In this document: piece by piece, positions 26,484 to 36,533 of the stretch
Numbering within the stretch: the first letter of the stretch is position 1
Layout of the letters: every line of letters begins with the position of its first letter
Assembly (NCBI RefSeq): GCF_963666675.1
Contig: NZ_OY762929.1
Location: 5,056,001 to 5,120,000 of the forward strand
From: an uncultured Desulfobacter sp.
GTDB lineage: Bacteria; Desulfobacterota; Desulfobacteria; Desulfobacterales; Desulfobacteraceae
DNA length: 64,000 nt
Direction: 5' to 3'
Position numbers and translations under genes: made by a program
Notes under the pieces: generated by a model
What the model saw: only the letters and a program-made list of their open reading frames with translations
What the model was told of the DNA's origin: nothing
The model's database searches: none

Positions 26484-26641
26484 AACGACCTTTTAGCCAA
26501 TCCAGTATGTTTTGAGACACATTTTTGCACTGCAAACTATCCCTCATCGCCTTACACACTGTTTTTTTGGATCGGGTCTGTTTTGAATGTTATCTTAATT
26601 TTTTTGATTTACACAGGCTTGCCGAAAGGACACAACCATCC

Positions 26642-29600
26642 CGGGAGATCCTTAAAAGACATTCCCTTCAAAGAAGACCTGATCGATAATACTGCTTTGA
26701 TTCTGCCCAGGTCTCTTCCGTCAAAGCTTAAACAATTTTTATCAGTCACCAGGAATCGGTTCAGCGAAGTTGACTCTTTAAATCGAGAATACATCCGCTT
26801 GAGAATAAAAAAATACAGCACCGGTACCAGCTTGCTTGATTACACCCTTTACATGCCAAAAGCTGCCGGTAAAAGGTTTTGTTTAGACTGGAACTATTCA
26901 GGCTCTTCTTTTCAGCCGGTGTTCAAATTGGATGGAGAGCCTGAGCAGACAAGTTCATACACGCTGGGGGCTGATGATAATTTTTATATTGAGTATCAGG
27001 CTGCAGGTAAAAGTTGGGTTCTTCGCGATCAGAAGCGGGCTGCAGGTACTTTCATGCAGATCGGTTTTGACACCTTAAGCGCTTCCCAGCTCACCATTGA
27101 AAAAGCCAAACAGAAACTACAAACCGTTGATGCCGATACCGTCCTTGATCCATCTACCCACGAAGAATATCTCGGGCTCATGGGGCAGGTCTTATCTGAG
27201 ACCTTTTTATACCGGTTATATGAAAATGCAAAAAAAACAACCGGCTATTTTTACGGAATACGTTCCTGGGGACTTAGCCCAACGTTTATCTACACCGATT
27301 ATAATTCTGATGACAACCCTATCCCTACAGATCCGGAGTCCAAATTCTACTATCATCCCCAATGGAATATTGACGCCCAATCATCAGGTTCGTTTATTAA
27401 ATGGGACAGTTCAGGACAGAAATTCATATCTTATTCTACAGAGACCATGAACGCCCCGATAAACGTAACCCAAAAAAGAATAGCAGGATTTGCCGCCTCA
27501 TTTAACGAAGGCAGAATTTTTGAAGACTGGATGGATACTCCGGGGGCCAGTACAATCAAAGGCCTGATGATTGCCAACGAAGATCGTGATGATACCGGCA
27601 ACCATATGGTGGAATTAACAAGCGAAAGCGTTGTTAATGAAACCCATACAACATCATCTTACTTTGAAGATCTTCCTCTTTCCGGTCAACAACCTACATG
27701 GTCAACTGGTGCCGCGATAAATGATCTTTATAATATCGAGTATGATGAAGCTTATGACGGGTTTCAATTTAATAATGCTTCAAGGGTGCCTGAAGGCTGG
27801 GTCTTGGTTGATCCCAACAACAACTCCTTTCCTTTGGATGCAGATGCAATTGATGGAAATTATGGGGTTTGTGTTTGGGGGGGAGCATACATCACAAGAG
27901 GATCAAAATTTGATCTGAAGACGTTTAAATATGCCAGCCTGGGTAATGGGGCTAAGTATAAAGTTGTTGGTTATCGAAGAGATTCCAATGGTAATTTAGC
28001 ATCTGTTGATGGATATGAAAAAAATTTAACGGCAAATGAAACTCCGCAAATTGCAACTTTTAATTGGACTGATATTCATCAAATTTATATTGTACGAACA
28101 ACAGCCGCAACTACATTTTATGACCCACTCGTTATTGATAATTTCCAGTATGTCCGTAAAGAATATGTTTCCGATCTTGAAGATGAAACAATAGGATACC
28201 TCGGCACCGCAACTGTTTGGAACATTCTCAGTTCACTTGATCAAGGAGACACCGTTATAACACCGGTCCAAATCGTTGAACATGACGGCATGACAGGTAA
28301 CATCCGTATTGTTTACGGGGCAGATGGAAGCGACCTGTATTCCTTTGGCATGGATAACGGAGGCTCATCTTCACAAGAGACAGAAACAAACGAGTCTTAT
28401 ACTGATACCAGCACCATTTCACTGGATACGGGAACCTTAAGCAGCACAACCCAGACTGACTGGTCCGACACCTACACCATAGAAACCGATGAAACCAGCA
28501 GTACCTCCACATTCACCCAGAAAGCTTCGGAAACCATCAACGCAGCTATATCCGCCATTGGTGACCCGATAGACATTGTAAGCGGCGAGTTCTACACGGA
28601 AGAAAACCCGGATTTTTTGATCAAGTCCAGGGGGCTTGATTTATCCATTGTCCGCAAATACAAAAGTCAACTGATCTATAACGGTCCCTTTGGTTATGGC
28701 TGGACCTGGAACCACGCAGAACGCATCCTGCCCCTGACCGATGGGGATGTCAAGTATTATAACAACGACGGGGATGCCCTGGAACTCACCTCCAACGGGA
28801 GCGGGACATATACCTATCCCCAGGGGTCACAGTTTGTTCTGACCATAGAATCCGGGGAATATGTCATCACCCAAAATCGGACCGGCTTAAAATCCTATTT
28901 TTCCGCCCAGGGGTATCTGATCAGAAAAGAGGACCGGTTCGGCAACACCCTGACATTTGAATACAACGATCCCGATCACCCCAAGCGGCTTACCCACATA
29001 AAAGACGAACTGTTTATAGATGGAGAATCACGGTATCTGGAATTGGTCTACAACACAAACGGCAAAGTCACCAGTGTAACGGATTTTGAGGGCCGGTCCT
29101 GTTCCTACCATTACAGTGACATAACTTCCGGAGACGGGCTTGGAGACGATCTAATTGAGTTCAGGGGCCTTGATTACCAATCCGTCCTTGATAATGCAAC
29201 CCGGTACGAATACCTGTCCGATCAGGAAAATGTATACCTGGATCACAACATGACAAAGTATACGCTGCCGGGCGGGGATTATCTTGAAATCGGGTATTAT
29301 AAAAACGACCAGACAGCCTACCATACCAATGCCAAAGGCGAAACGTTCAACTTCATGTACAGCAGGTTGAACCGGTATGCCGAAACCTGGAACGAAGAGG
29401 GGTATTACCGGAAGGTTTTTTTCAACGAAGCCAATGATGTTATCCGGATCGCCAATGAAGACGGCACCATTGAACAGATGGAGTATGATGAATACGGCCA
29501 TCACAACAAAATTTCCCATACGGACGGCAACGGCTACACAACCACATTTGATTATTACCCAGACGGCGCAACCGATCCGGAAGCTTATGTCAAAAAACGG

Positions 29601-32600
29601 AATCTGTATCTCAAAACCGATGCCCTGGGCCGCACCTGGGCTTACCAGTATAATGATACAAATAACGCCCATGCGCCGTCCCAGGTAACAGACCCTGCCG
29701 GAAATATCACACAGTTCGAATATAATACCAACGGCAGCCTGTCTAAGAAAATCCAGGCACCGGGATACACGTATGGTGCCGATGGTGATTTGGTAGCAGA
29801 CTCAAGCGCTGCCGGATTTGAAACCGTATACGACTATGACGATTACGGAAACATCACTAAAATCACAGACCCGTTAGGCCGGTATGAAGAACGGGCATAT
29901 GATACAAACAGCCTCTATCTTGTGACCCAAAAAGATAAGCTGGGCAACGAAACCCAATACCAGTATTACGAAGACTTCACGGAAAACATGCCCATAGGGG
30001 CGGTAAAATCCGTGACGGTTGTATCCGGCACCAATGAATACACCACGACTTATGAGTACGACCAACTGGGCCGGAAAACCAAGGAAACCGACACCCTTAA
30101 TCAGGCGACCGAATACCAGTATACCCTTGACGGCAAGCTTGAAAAAACAATTAAACCCAACGGTGCCGTAACTCAGCATATCTATGACACGGCCCGGGAC
30201 ATCGTGTCCGGAGCCCAGATTATAGAAACCATAGACCCGCTGGGTAATTCCGTACATTTTTCCTATGACGCCACTGGCAAGCTGGTTAAAAAGCAAGATA
30301 AGAACGGGAACATCTTCACCTTTGCCTATGACAAAATGGGCAGCCTTGCCAAGGAGATTGATCCGTTCAGGACCGTCAGGATGTATTCATATGACGGCAA
30401 CGGCAATAAAACCTCGGTCAAGCTTTATGATCAGGCAGGCGTTCTGCTCAAGAAAACCGGCTTCACCTATAACGCCGCAAACCAACTGGTGAAAAAAACC
30501 ATTCCCTGCGACTTTGAAGAAGATGGTTGTGAAAAGACAGTCCAATATCAGTACACCCTTGACGGCAAGCTACAGCGCCAGACCATTGTTTTTCCGGAAG
30601 GGGACAATTTAGTCACCTGTTATGAATACAATGCCCTGGGCCAATTAATACAGGAAACCAAAGGATACGGAACTGATGACGCCCGGTCCACCCAGTACAG
30701 ATATGATGCCCTGGGCCGGTTGACCCAGACCCTATTTGCGTTGGGCAATTCTGAAATCCGTGAATACGATGCCAACGGCAATGTGACCGCCGTAAAACTC
30801 TATGACCAGTCCGGGACTCTGCTGGAAGAGACTGAAAATATTTATGATGCCCGTAATCTTCTATCTGAAACCGTTAATCCTCTGGGGAACAGCACATACT
30901 ACACCTATGACGCCTTGAGAAGAAAGACGGGGCAATGGCAGTTCCTGACCGAATCCGGGGATATTATCCAATACCAGTGGATGTATGACAGCGTCGGTAA
31001 CGTAACTCAGTTGACTGATCCTTTAAATCGGTTAACCCGGCATGGATATGACCTGAACAACCAAAAAACTAAAACCGTTGACGCCCTGGGCCGGACCACT
31101 GCATTTGAATACGACCCCAATGGTAATCTGGTGGCCGTCACCTATCCGGACTTGAGCCGGACTGTTACTTATTATGACGCCCTGAACCGGAAAATCGGTG
31201 TTGAAGATGAGCTGGGTTATATCCGGACATTTGACTATGATGAAGACGCTAACCTGGTGGCCCATCTGGATGCCCGGAAAGGGATCACCACCTTTGAATA
31301 TGATGCCGCCAACCGGTTGAAAAGAAAAACCAATGCCTTGGGATATACTGAAGAGACCGAATACGACCCGGCAGGCCGGGTGATTCAGACAACAGACGCC
31401 AGAGGAATTATAACCCTGCTTTCATATGATGCCCCGGGTAACCTGATCAGCCGGACCCAGGCTTTCGGCACAGATGATCAGACCGTTACTCGGTTTGAAT
31501 ATGACCTCAACAACCGGAAAACCAGGGAGATCCATGAAACAGCCGAAGGGGACCGGATTACGGCATTCGAGTATGACGACCGGGGCTTGCTGACCCACAG
31601 GAAAAACGGATTCCATACAGGTTCCTCGGAAATCTGGGAATATGAATATGACAAAGCCGGGCAACTGGTGGCAACCACTGACCCCAACGGCAATACCACC
31701 CAGGTGTTCTATGATGCCGTTGGCCGCAAAAAAGCCCAGACCCAGGCCCAGGGCCTGGTGAAATATTACTGGGAGTATGACCTGGCCGGCAACACCATCC
31801 TTGAAACAAAACCCGAGGGAGAGGAGATCCGAAACGCCTATGATGCCCTCAACCGCCTGGTTCTGGAAACCAGGGGGACAGACCAACGTCGGTTTGAGTA
31901 TGACAGCCGGGGCCGTCTTACCCGGGAAGAGAACTTTAACGGGGATGCCACGCAATATCAATATGATTTAGCCGGCAGAATGACCCAAAAAACAGAAGCA
32001 TCCGGTACGGTCGATGAAGCCGTAAGCACGTATGAATATGATGAAAACGGCAACTTGGTCGCCATCACTAATCCTTTGTTTAAAACTGTGTCCTTTGAAT
32101 ATGATGCACTGAATCAGCGAATTACTGAAACCGACAGTGACGGGGATTCAAAAACCATCAATTATGATGGAAACGGCAATATCCTGGCCATTGAAAAAAG
32201 GGACGGCACAGACATAGAGTTTGTCTGGGATAACCTGAACCGGAAGATTGAGGTAATAGCTGACAGCTCCACTAAGCAAACCTTTGGTTATGACGAGTTT
32301 TCCAGGCTGGTTACTGCAACTGACAGCACCCGCACAAACTCCTTCGCCTACAACGACTACGGGCGTCTGGCAACAGAAACCCAAGGGTCTTATGAAGTTG
32401 CAAAACTCTACGATGCAAACGGCAACAAAACCCAAATTACCTATCCTTCTGGCCGAGTTGTTGATAAAACCTACAATCAAAACGATGCCCTGTTAAAAAT
32501 TTTATACCAGGGCAGTTCCATTGCCGATTTTACCCATGACCGGAACGACCGGTTGACAGCCGTATCCTACGGAAACGGGACTGGCCTTACCCTGTCTTAC

Positions 32601-34016
32601 GATAACCGGGAACGTGAAATCTCAAGGTCTGGGTCTCTCTTCACCCAGGAAACAGGATACGACGCCCAAGGCAACATCTTAAATGAAACGTCCTCCCTGA
32701 ACGGCACCGTCTTGACAAAGGATTACACCTACGACCATCTGGACAGGTTGGTTGACGATACCGCTTCAACAACCTGGGATTATGACGGAGTAGACAACTG
32801 GCTGGCAACCAACCAGAACGGTGTGGTTGAAACCAGAATTCCTAATGATGATAATGAATACACGTCCGTTGACGGTGTTGCTTATACTTATGATGACAAC
32901 GGCAACTTGGCTTCGGACGGCGTAAAAAATTACTTCTACGACTGGGCAGACCGACTTGTCCAGGTAGAAGAAGGCGGCCAGGTTCTGGCTGCGTACACTT
33001 ATGATGCGCTAAACCGCAGAGTCACAAAAACAGCTGACGGTCTGACCACCACCTTTGTTTATGATCAATCAGATGTCATTGAAGAGTATACGGATGGGGT
33101 ATTCAGCCGGGCGGTTGTTTATGGAAATACCATTGATGACCCGATTCTTTTGGAGACCGGCAGTCAGTTTTATTATTATGTTGCCAGCCGCCAGGGAAGT
33201 ATCCAGGCGATTGTTGATGACACCGGTGCCTTGGTGGAATCGTATGAATTCAGTCCGTTTGGCCTGATGGCCATTTATGACAGCCAGGAACAGGACATAA
33301 CGGCAACCGGGTCCACCATCGGCAATCCGTTCGGATACACCGGCAGAAGATGGGATATTGAATCCGGGCTGTGGTATTACCGGAACCGGACGTATTCTGC
33401 TGAGTTGGGCAGGTTCCTACAGCGGGACCCTGCCGGGTATGTGGATGGGCTTAATCTTTATGCGTACTGCCTCGATAATCCTCTAAGGTATACCGATCCT
33501 GATGGATTGATGGTACGAGCGACGTATGATTACGCTAGTACCGAACTGATTGATTGGATTACGCCTAACACTGCTGAAGCAGGTGATTTTATAAAAATAG
33601 ATCCGATTAGCGGTATTGCATATTTTGATAAATATGATGACCTATTTGAAAATAATGATGAGATTGAATTAGGGGCTGGTGGAAGTAACGGTTCAAAGAG
33701 CACAAGGAAACAAGCGTTTAACCAAGCTAAACGAGATGCAGGAATTCCTACTTCACGACAACCCATAAAGACAAATAAAGTTGATATGACTGACGCCAGC
33801 GGAAAGGTGGTGTTGGGCTCAAATTATAAGCCAATGAAAACAAATGAATACGTTTATAAAACCAAAGACGGAAAAACTGTTGTGATACAGGATCACAAAC
33901 AAGGACATACTTTTCCTGATGGTGGAACTGAATCATCACACTTTAATGTGAGACCTATTGAAAACACTCGAACTGGTAAAGTAGAAGGAACACAATCTCA
34001 TTATTATTTTGATTAA
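26642..34016 (+). pseudogene. Cargo gene B, part 2: YD/Rhs-repeat protein with HNH/EndoVII-like toxin tip
   Basis: Remaining 2458 codons of gene B. About 640 residues of non-repetitive secreted sequence lead to an Rhs entry domain (DPIDIVSGEFYTEENPDF...YGPFGYGWTWNHAERI type, near base 28560). More than 40 YD repeats of the form YDxxGNL/YDALGRL follow to about 33300, forming the toxin shell. The Rhs core ends with LNLYAYCLDNPLRYTDPDGL near 33450-33510. The last ~168 residues are a variable tip: KQAFNQAKRDAGIPTSRQP, then VVIQDHKQGHTFPDGG and SSHFNVRPIENTRTG. This is the pattern of HNH/endonuclease VII-fold polymorphic toxins. The frame stays open 59 bases into the IS66, but that start lacks gene B's signal peptide. 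Parts 1 and 2 sum to 2708 codons. Confidence 0.82.
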
Positions 34017-34034
34017 TAAAAGGAACGAAAAAAA

Positions 34035-34421
34035 ATGATTTGGAAGCATATTGATAATTCAATTGCAATTTTGAATATGTATAAAAATGCACCAGAATTA
34101 AAAACGGTTAGAATTAAGGAATTCAACCTCTCGGAGAATGGACCAACAGCCATAATGAAATTCGATTTTAATTCTTTGCCTGACTTACCACCCAAAAAAT
34201 GGCTGAGAGAAAAATACAATGCAGTACATATTGAACTAAATTTTTCTGGAATCGAGAATCTTACCTTAAAAGGATGGGATACTAATAATATCGCTTCCAT
34301 ATCAATAGATAAAAGTTTTGATAGCCAGAAGAAAGTTACTATTGCTAATGATAACTTTCATATAAGCTTATTATGCATAGCGATCTCAATCGATAAAATT
34401 AGCCCATATTTGAATGGATGA
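34035..34421 (+). CDS. Imm50-like immunity protein
   Basis: Protein of 128 aa starting 18 bases after the toxin gene, behind AAAGGAACG. N-terminal WKHIDNSIAILNMYKNAPEL and the block FNSLPDLPPKKWLREKYNAV, followed by VHIELNFSGIENLTLKGWD, resemble the Imm50 family of polymorphic-toxin immunity proteins (PP-x-KW then a hydrophobic strand and ENL-x-L-x-G). It should bind and block the nuclease tip encoded just upstream. It is intact although the toxin gene is interrupted, as expected if immunity is still useful against kin or harmless to keep. Confidence 0.65.
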   Translation: MIWKHIDNSIAILNMYKNAPELKTVRIKEFNLSENGPTAIMKFDFNSLPDLPPKKWLREKYNAVHIELNFSGIENLTLKGWDTNNIASISIDKSFDSQKKVTIANDNFHISLLCIAISIDKISPYLNG

Positions 34422-34455
34422 TGTTATGCTAATTGATGAAAATTTATGTTTGAGT

Positions 34456-34650
34456 TTACGATTGCTCATCACAGTTGTCTTCAAATATATTTAGGTCATC
34501 ATCCCTCAAGCTATCGTATCCATATGCATCAATAAAATCATCCGCCGATATACCGGCCTGGCGGATGGCACTTTTAAGGACTCCGACGGCAAGGGCTTTA
34601 TGTTTTGGGATTACACAGCCCTTGTTGTCGCCTTTACAGGTCTTGAATTG
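34456..34650 (-). pseudogene. HicA-type toxin, C-terminal relic
   Basis: On the minus strand from about 34650 to the TAA at 34456 the frame reads TCKGDNKGCVIPKHKALAVG then VLKSAIRQAGISADDFIDAYG. The IP-x-H...L...G-x-L-x-IL-x-QAGIS pattern is the HicA (YcfA) mRNA-interferase C-terminal half. The N-terminal half with the catalytic His and the hicB partner are missing. It lies between the Imm50 gene and the transposon end, so it is older cargo. Confidence 0.6.
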
Positions 34651-34800
34651 TCAGTTTTTCAAAACCTTAAACCTTAAATTTCTGTAAAAACAGATAGAGT
34701 GAATCTAAAAGATTATCTATAAAAATAGCAGATTAAGAACTACTTTGCCGCTCAGAGCAGCTTCGCTTCCACTACTCCAAATTTGATGAAAAATCTTTTA

Positions 34801-34973
34801 TGATTGTAGTAACGCATAATGTGAGCCCGGTTTGAGTTATTCCGAGCCCGAATCAATTATTCCGAGCCTATTAACGTATAATGTGAGCCCAGCTTACCTC
34901 GTAGTAACGTATAATCAGAGCCCAAAATCGGAATTATTCCGAGCCCTGGGCGTTTTTATTCCGAGCCGCTACA
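34801..34973 (-). repeat. Transposon right terminal inverted repeat
   Basis: Reverse complement of the left terminus with no gaps and about three mismatches (single changes near 34930 and two near 34815-34825). Contains the same seven GGCTC-led units in mirror order and ends CCGCTACA at 34973, followed by ATTAGA. Confidence 0.9.
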
Positions 34974-34979
34974 ATTAGA

Positions 34980-35001
34980 AGTACTTTTTGAGACAGTTTG
35001 A
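34980..35001 (+). pseudogene. Immunity gene, 3' tail displaced by the transposon
   Basis: After one ATTAGA copy, the bases encode the end of the split immunity gene: EVLFETV and TGA at 34999-35001, in frame with codons ending at 12270. This tail, 22.7 kb away from its gene, is direct evidence for the insertion event. Confidence 0.75.
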
Positions 35002-35079
35002 AATAGCAGAAGACCCAACAAAACCCTATTTCACAAAGATAAAATTTCTAAAGGACCGGAGGTGGACCGGGAAAACAAA

Positions 35080-35109
35080 AAGGATTTCGGGGCAATCCCT
35101 GAAATCCTT
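35080..35109 (-). terminator. Original tRNA-Glu terminator, now separated from its gene
   Basis: AAGGATTTCAGGG and CCCCGAAATCCTT form a long stem followed by T-rich sequence on the minus strand. It lies immediately past the 3' end of the tRNA-Glu fragment at 35118, so before integration it ended the tRNA transcript. Confidence 0.7.
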
Positions 35110-35117
35110 GTGTTGTA

Positions 35118-35164
35118 TGGTGATCCCACCGGGAATCGAACCCGGGTTTCCGGCGTGAGAGGCC
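35118..35164 (-). repeat. attL: 3' fragment of tRNA-Glu
   Basis: 47 bases identical to the 3' part of the intact tRNA-Glu at 58286-58332, running from the encoded CCA through the T arm and anticodon to the anticodon stem; identity ends after GAGAGGCC on the plus strand. Left boundary of the integrative element. Confidence 0.9.
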
Positions 35165-35277
35165 GGTTTCTATATTTTACCTCGATTTTTATACACTTAC
35201 CAAAACACCTTATTTAAAGCATCTTTTAGCATTTCCATTTTTCTTGACTTCCTTAAATTTACCTTGATATACTCCCA

Positions 35278-35303
35278 AAAGGTTGGAAATAGGGTTGGAA
35301 AAT
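35278..35303 (+). repeat. Left arm-type repeat of the integrative element
   Basis: 26 bases identical to 58202-58227 in the same orientation, containing two GGTTGGAAA units separated by two bases. Located about 110 bases inside the left att core, where integrase arm sites are expected. Confidence 0.75.
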
Positions 35304-35355
35304 TTGAAATCCAACTTTTCACCCAAAATGGTCCGAAAAAGCCGGGGAGCATCAA

Positions 35356-36516
35356 ATGTCAAAACGATTTAAAACCAAGTACCCAGGGGTTTACTACCGC
35401 GAGTCCAAAAGGATTGGCGGGGTTGGAATCGAAAAAGTTTACTATATTGTCTTCAAAAAAGACGGAAAAGTGATCGAAGAAAAGGTCGGAAGACAATATG
35501 TTGACGATTTGACACCTGCAAAAGTTGGAAAAATTCGTGCAGAAAGGATTGAGGGGAAACGCCTGTCCAGAAAGGCGTTAAGAGAACAAGCCGAGGCAAA
35601 AAAAGCAGAAAAAGATGGAAAATATACAATAGACAAACTATGGAGGGAGTACAGCCTCAACCGCCACCCGGGCAAGGGGCTTGATGTGGACACAAATCGT
35701 TACCAGAATTATATCCAACCTATCTTTGGTGATAAAGAGCCCCGGGAACTGGTTAAACTGGATGTTGACCGGGTAAGGATCAACCTGCTCAAAAAGAAAT
35801 CCCCACAAACGGTAAAGCATATTTTGAACCTGTTTACATGGATCATCAACTATGGTGTAAAAAACAATCTATGTGCCGGTGTTTCCTTCCATATTCAAAA
35901 ACCAACCGTTAACAACGAAAAAACCGAAGACCTGAGCCCGGAACAATTATCAAACCTTCTTTCAGCAATTGAGGCGGACCCGAGCACCGCTGTGGGAAAT
36001 ATGATGAAAATGGCCCTATATTCCGGCATGAGACGTGGCGAACTTTTCAATCTAAAATGGGACGATGTTAATTTTGACACCGGTTTTATTTGGATTCGTG
36101 ATCCCAAAGGAGGGAAAGATCAAAAAATCCCGATGAACGATATGGCCCGGGGGATTTTGGAAAGTATTCCCAGAACTAAAAGCCCTTATGTTTTCTTTGG
36201 GAAAGATGGCAAGAAACGAGTCACCTTGGGACGAATCGGAAAAAGAATCCGTGAGGCTGCTGGCTTGCCCAAAGATTTTAGACCGATGCACGGTTTAAGA
36301 CATACATACGCCTCAATGCTGGCCAGTTCCGGGCAAGTTGACATGTATGTTCTCCAAAAACTTATGACGCATAAATCCCCCAGCATGACACAACGCTATG
36401 CCCATCTTCGGGATGATGCCCTAAAGAATGGCGCCGGCCAGATAGATGATATTTTCAAAAAACAGGCTGAGGGCACCCAAGAAAAGAAAATTGTAAACAT
36501 CCAGAACAAAAAATAA
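35356..36516 (+). CDS. int: Phage-type tyrosine integrase
   Basis: Site-specific recombinase of 386 aa that integrates the element into tRNA-Glu. An N-terminal arm-binding region (residues 1-70) precedes a SAM-like core-binding domain and the catalytic domain from ~residue 190. Active-site residues: Arg in YSGMRRGELFNLKWDD, His-x-x-Arg in MHGLRHTYASML, and the nucleophilic Tyr in SPSMTQRYAHLRDD. GGGGAG lies 6 bases before the ATG. It is adjacent to attL, the usual position. Confidence 0.93.
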   Translation: MSKRFKTKYPGVYYRESKRIGGVGIEKVYYIVFKKDGKVIEEKVGRQYVDDLTPAKVGKIRAERIEGKRLSRKALREQAEAKKAEKDGKYTIDKLWREYSLNRHPGKGLDVDTNRYQNYIQPIFGDKEPRELVKLDVDRVRINLLKKKSPQTVKHILNLFTWIINYGVKNNLCAGVSFHIQKPTVNNEKTEDLSPEQLSNLLSAIEADPSTAVGNMMKMALYSGMRRGELFNLKWDDVNFDTGFIWIRDPKGGKDQKIPMNDMARGILESIPRTKSPYVFFGKDGKKRVTLGRIGKRIREAAGLPKDFRPMHGLRHTYASMLASSGQVDMYVLQKLMTHKSPSMTQRYAHLRDDALKNGAGQIDDIFKKQAEGTQEKKIVNIQNKK

Positions 36517-36533
36517 ATGGAGATATATCCCTG

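Larger units (their letters stand above)
24036..26633 (+). mobile_element. IS66-family element, copy 2
   Basis: 2598 bases, same length as copy 1 and with identical proteins, in opposite orientation. Ends GTGTCCTTCCGGTAAGCC and the complement of GTGTCCTTTCGGCAAGCC. 8 bp target duplication AACCATCC at 24028-24035 and 26634-26641. Because each copy keeps its own matching duplication, no recombination-driven inversion of the intervening DNA has occurred. Confidence 0.95.
12271..34973 (-). mobile_element. Tn552-like transposon, 22.7 kb, carrying an Rhs-type toxin/immunity cargo
   Basis: Complete element with TG...CA ends, terminal inverted repeats that align without gaps for at least 173 bases (12271-12443 against 34801-34973, about three mismatches by eye), and flanking 6 bp direct repeats ATTAGA at 12265-12270 and 34974-34979. 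Transposition genes (ATPase, DDE transposase, serine resolvase) occupy the left 3.4 kb on the minus strand; the cargo operon occupies 16.1-34.4 kb on the plus strand. Tn552 and Tn5053/Tn402 relatives use this gene set; no tniQ is present, hence Tn552-like. Two IS66 copies and one IS3-like copy are nested inside; without them the element is about 15.7 kb. Confidence 0.88.

Noticed and set aside
16696..26633. Inversion of the segment between the two IS66 copies
   Set aside because: Each copy still has matching 8 bp duplications on both of its sides, which an inversion would have exchanged.
29151..29672. 173 aa minus-strand frame within the YD-repeat region
   Set aside because: Repetitive antisense of YD repeats; several similar frames (29874-30296, 31422-31961) exist for the same reason.
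26583..34016. A complete CDS starting at 26583 (TTG) for the YD-repeat protein
   Set aside because: The first 17 codons are IS66 terminal sequence; the real gene begins at 23287 and is interrupted. The hydrophobic start MNVILIFLIYTGL is a by-product of the IS end.
35118..35164. A second tRNA-Glu gene
   Set aside because: Only the 3' 47 bases match; the D arm and 5' acceptor strand are missing, so it is an att fragment.
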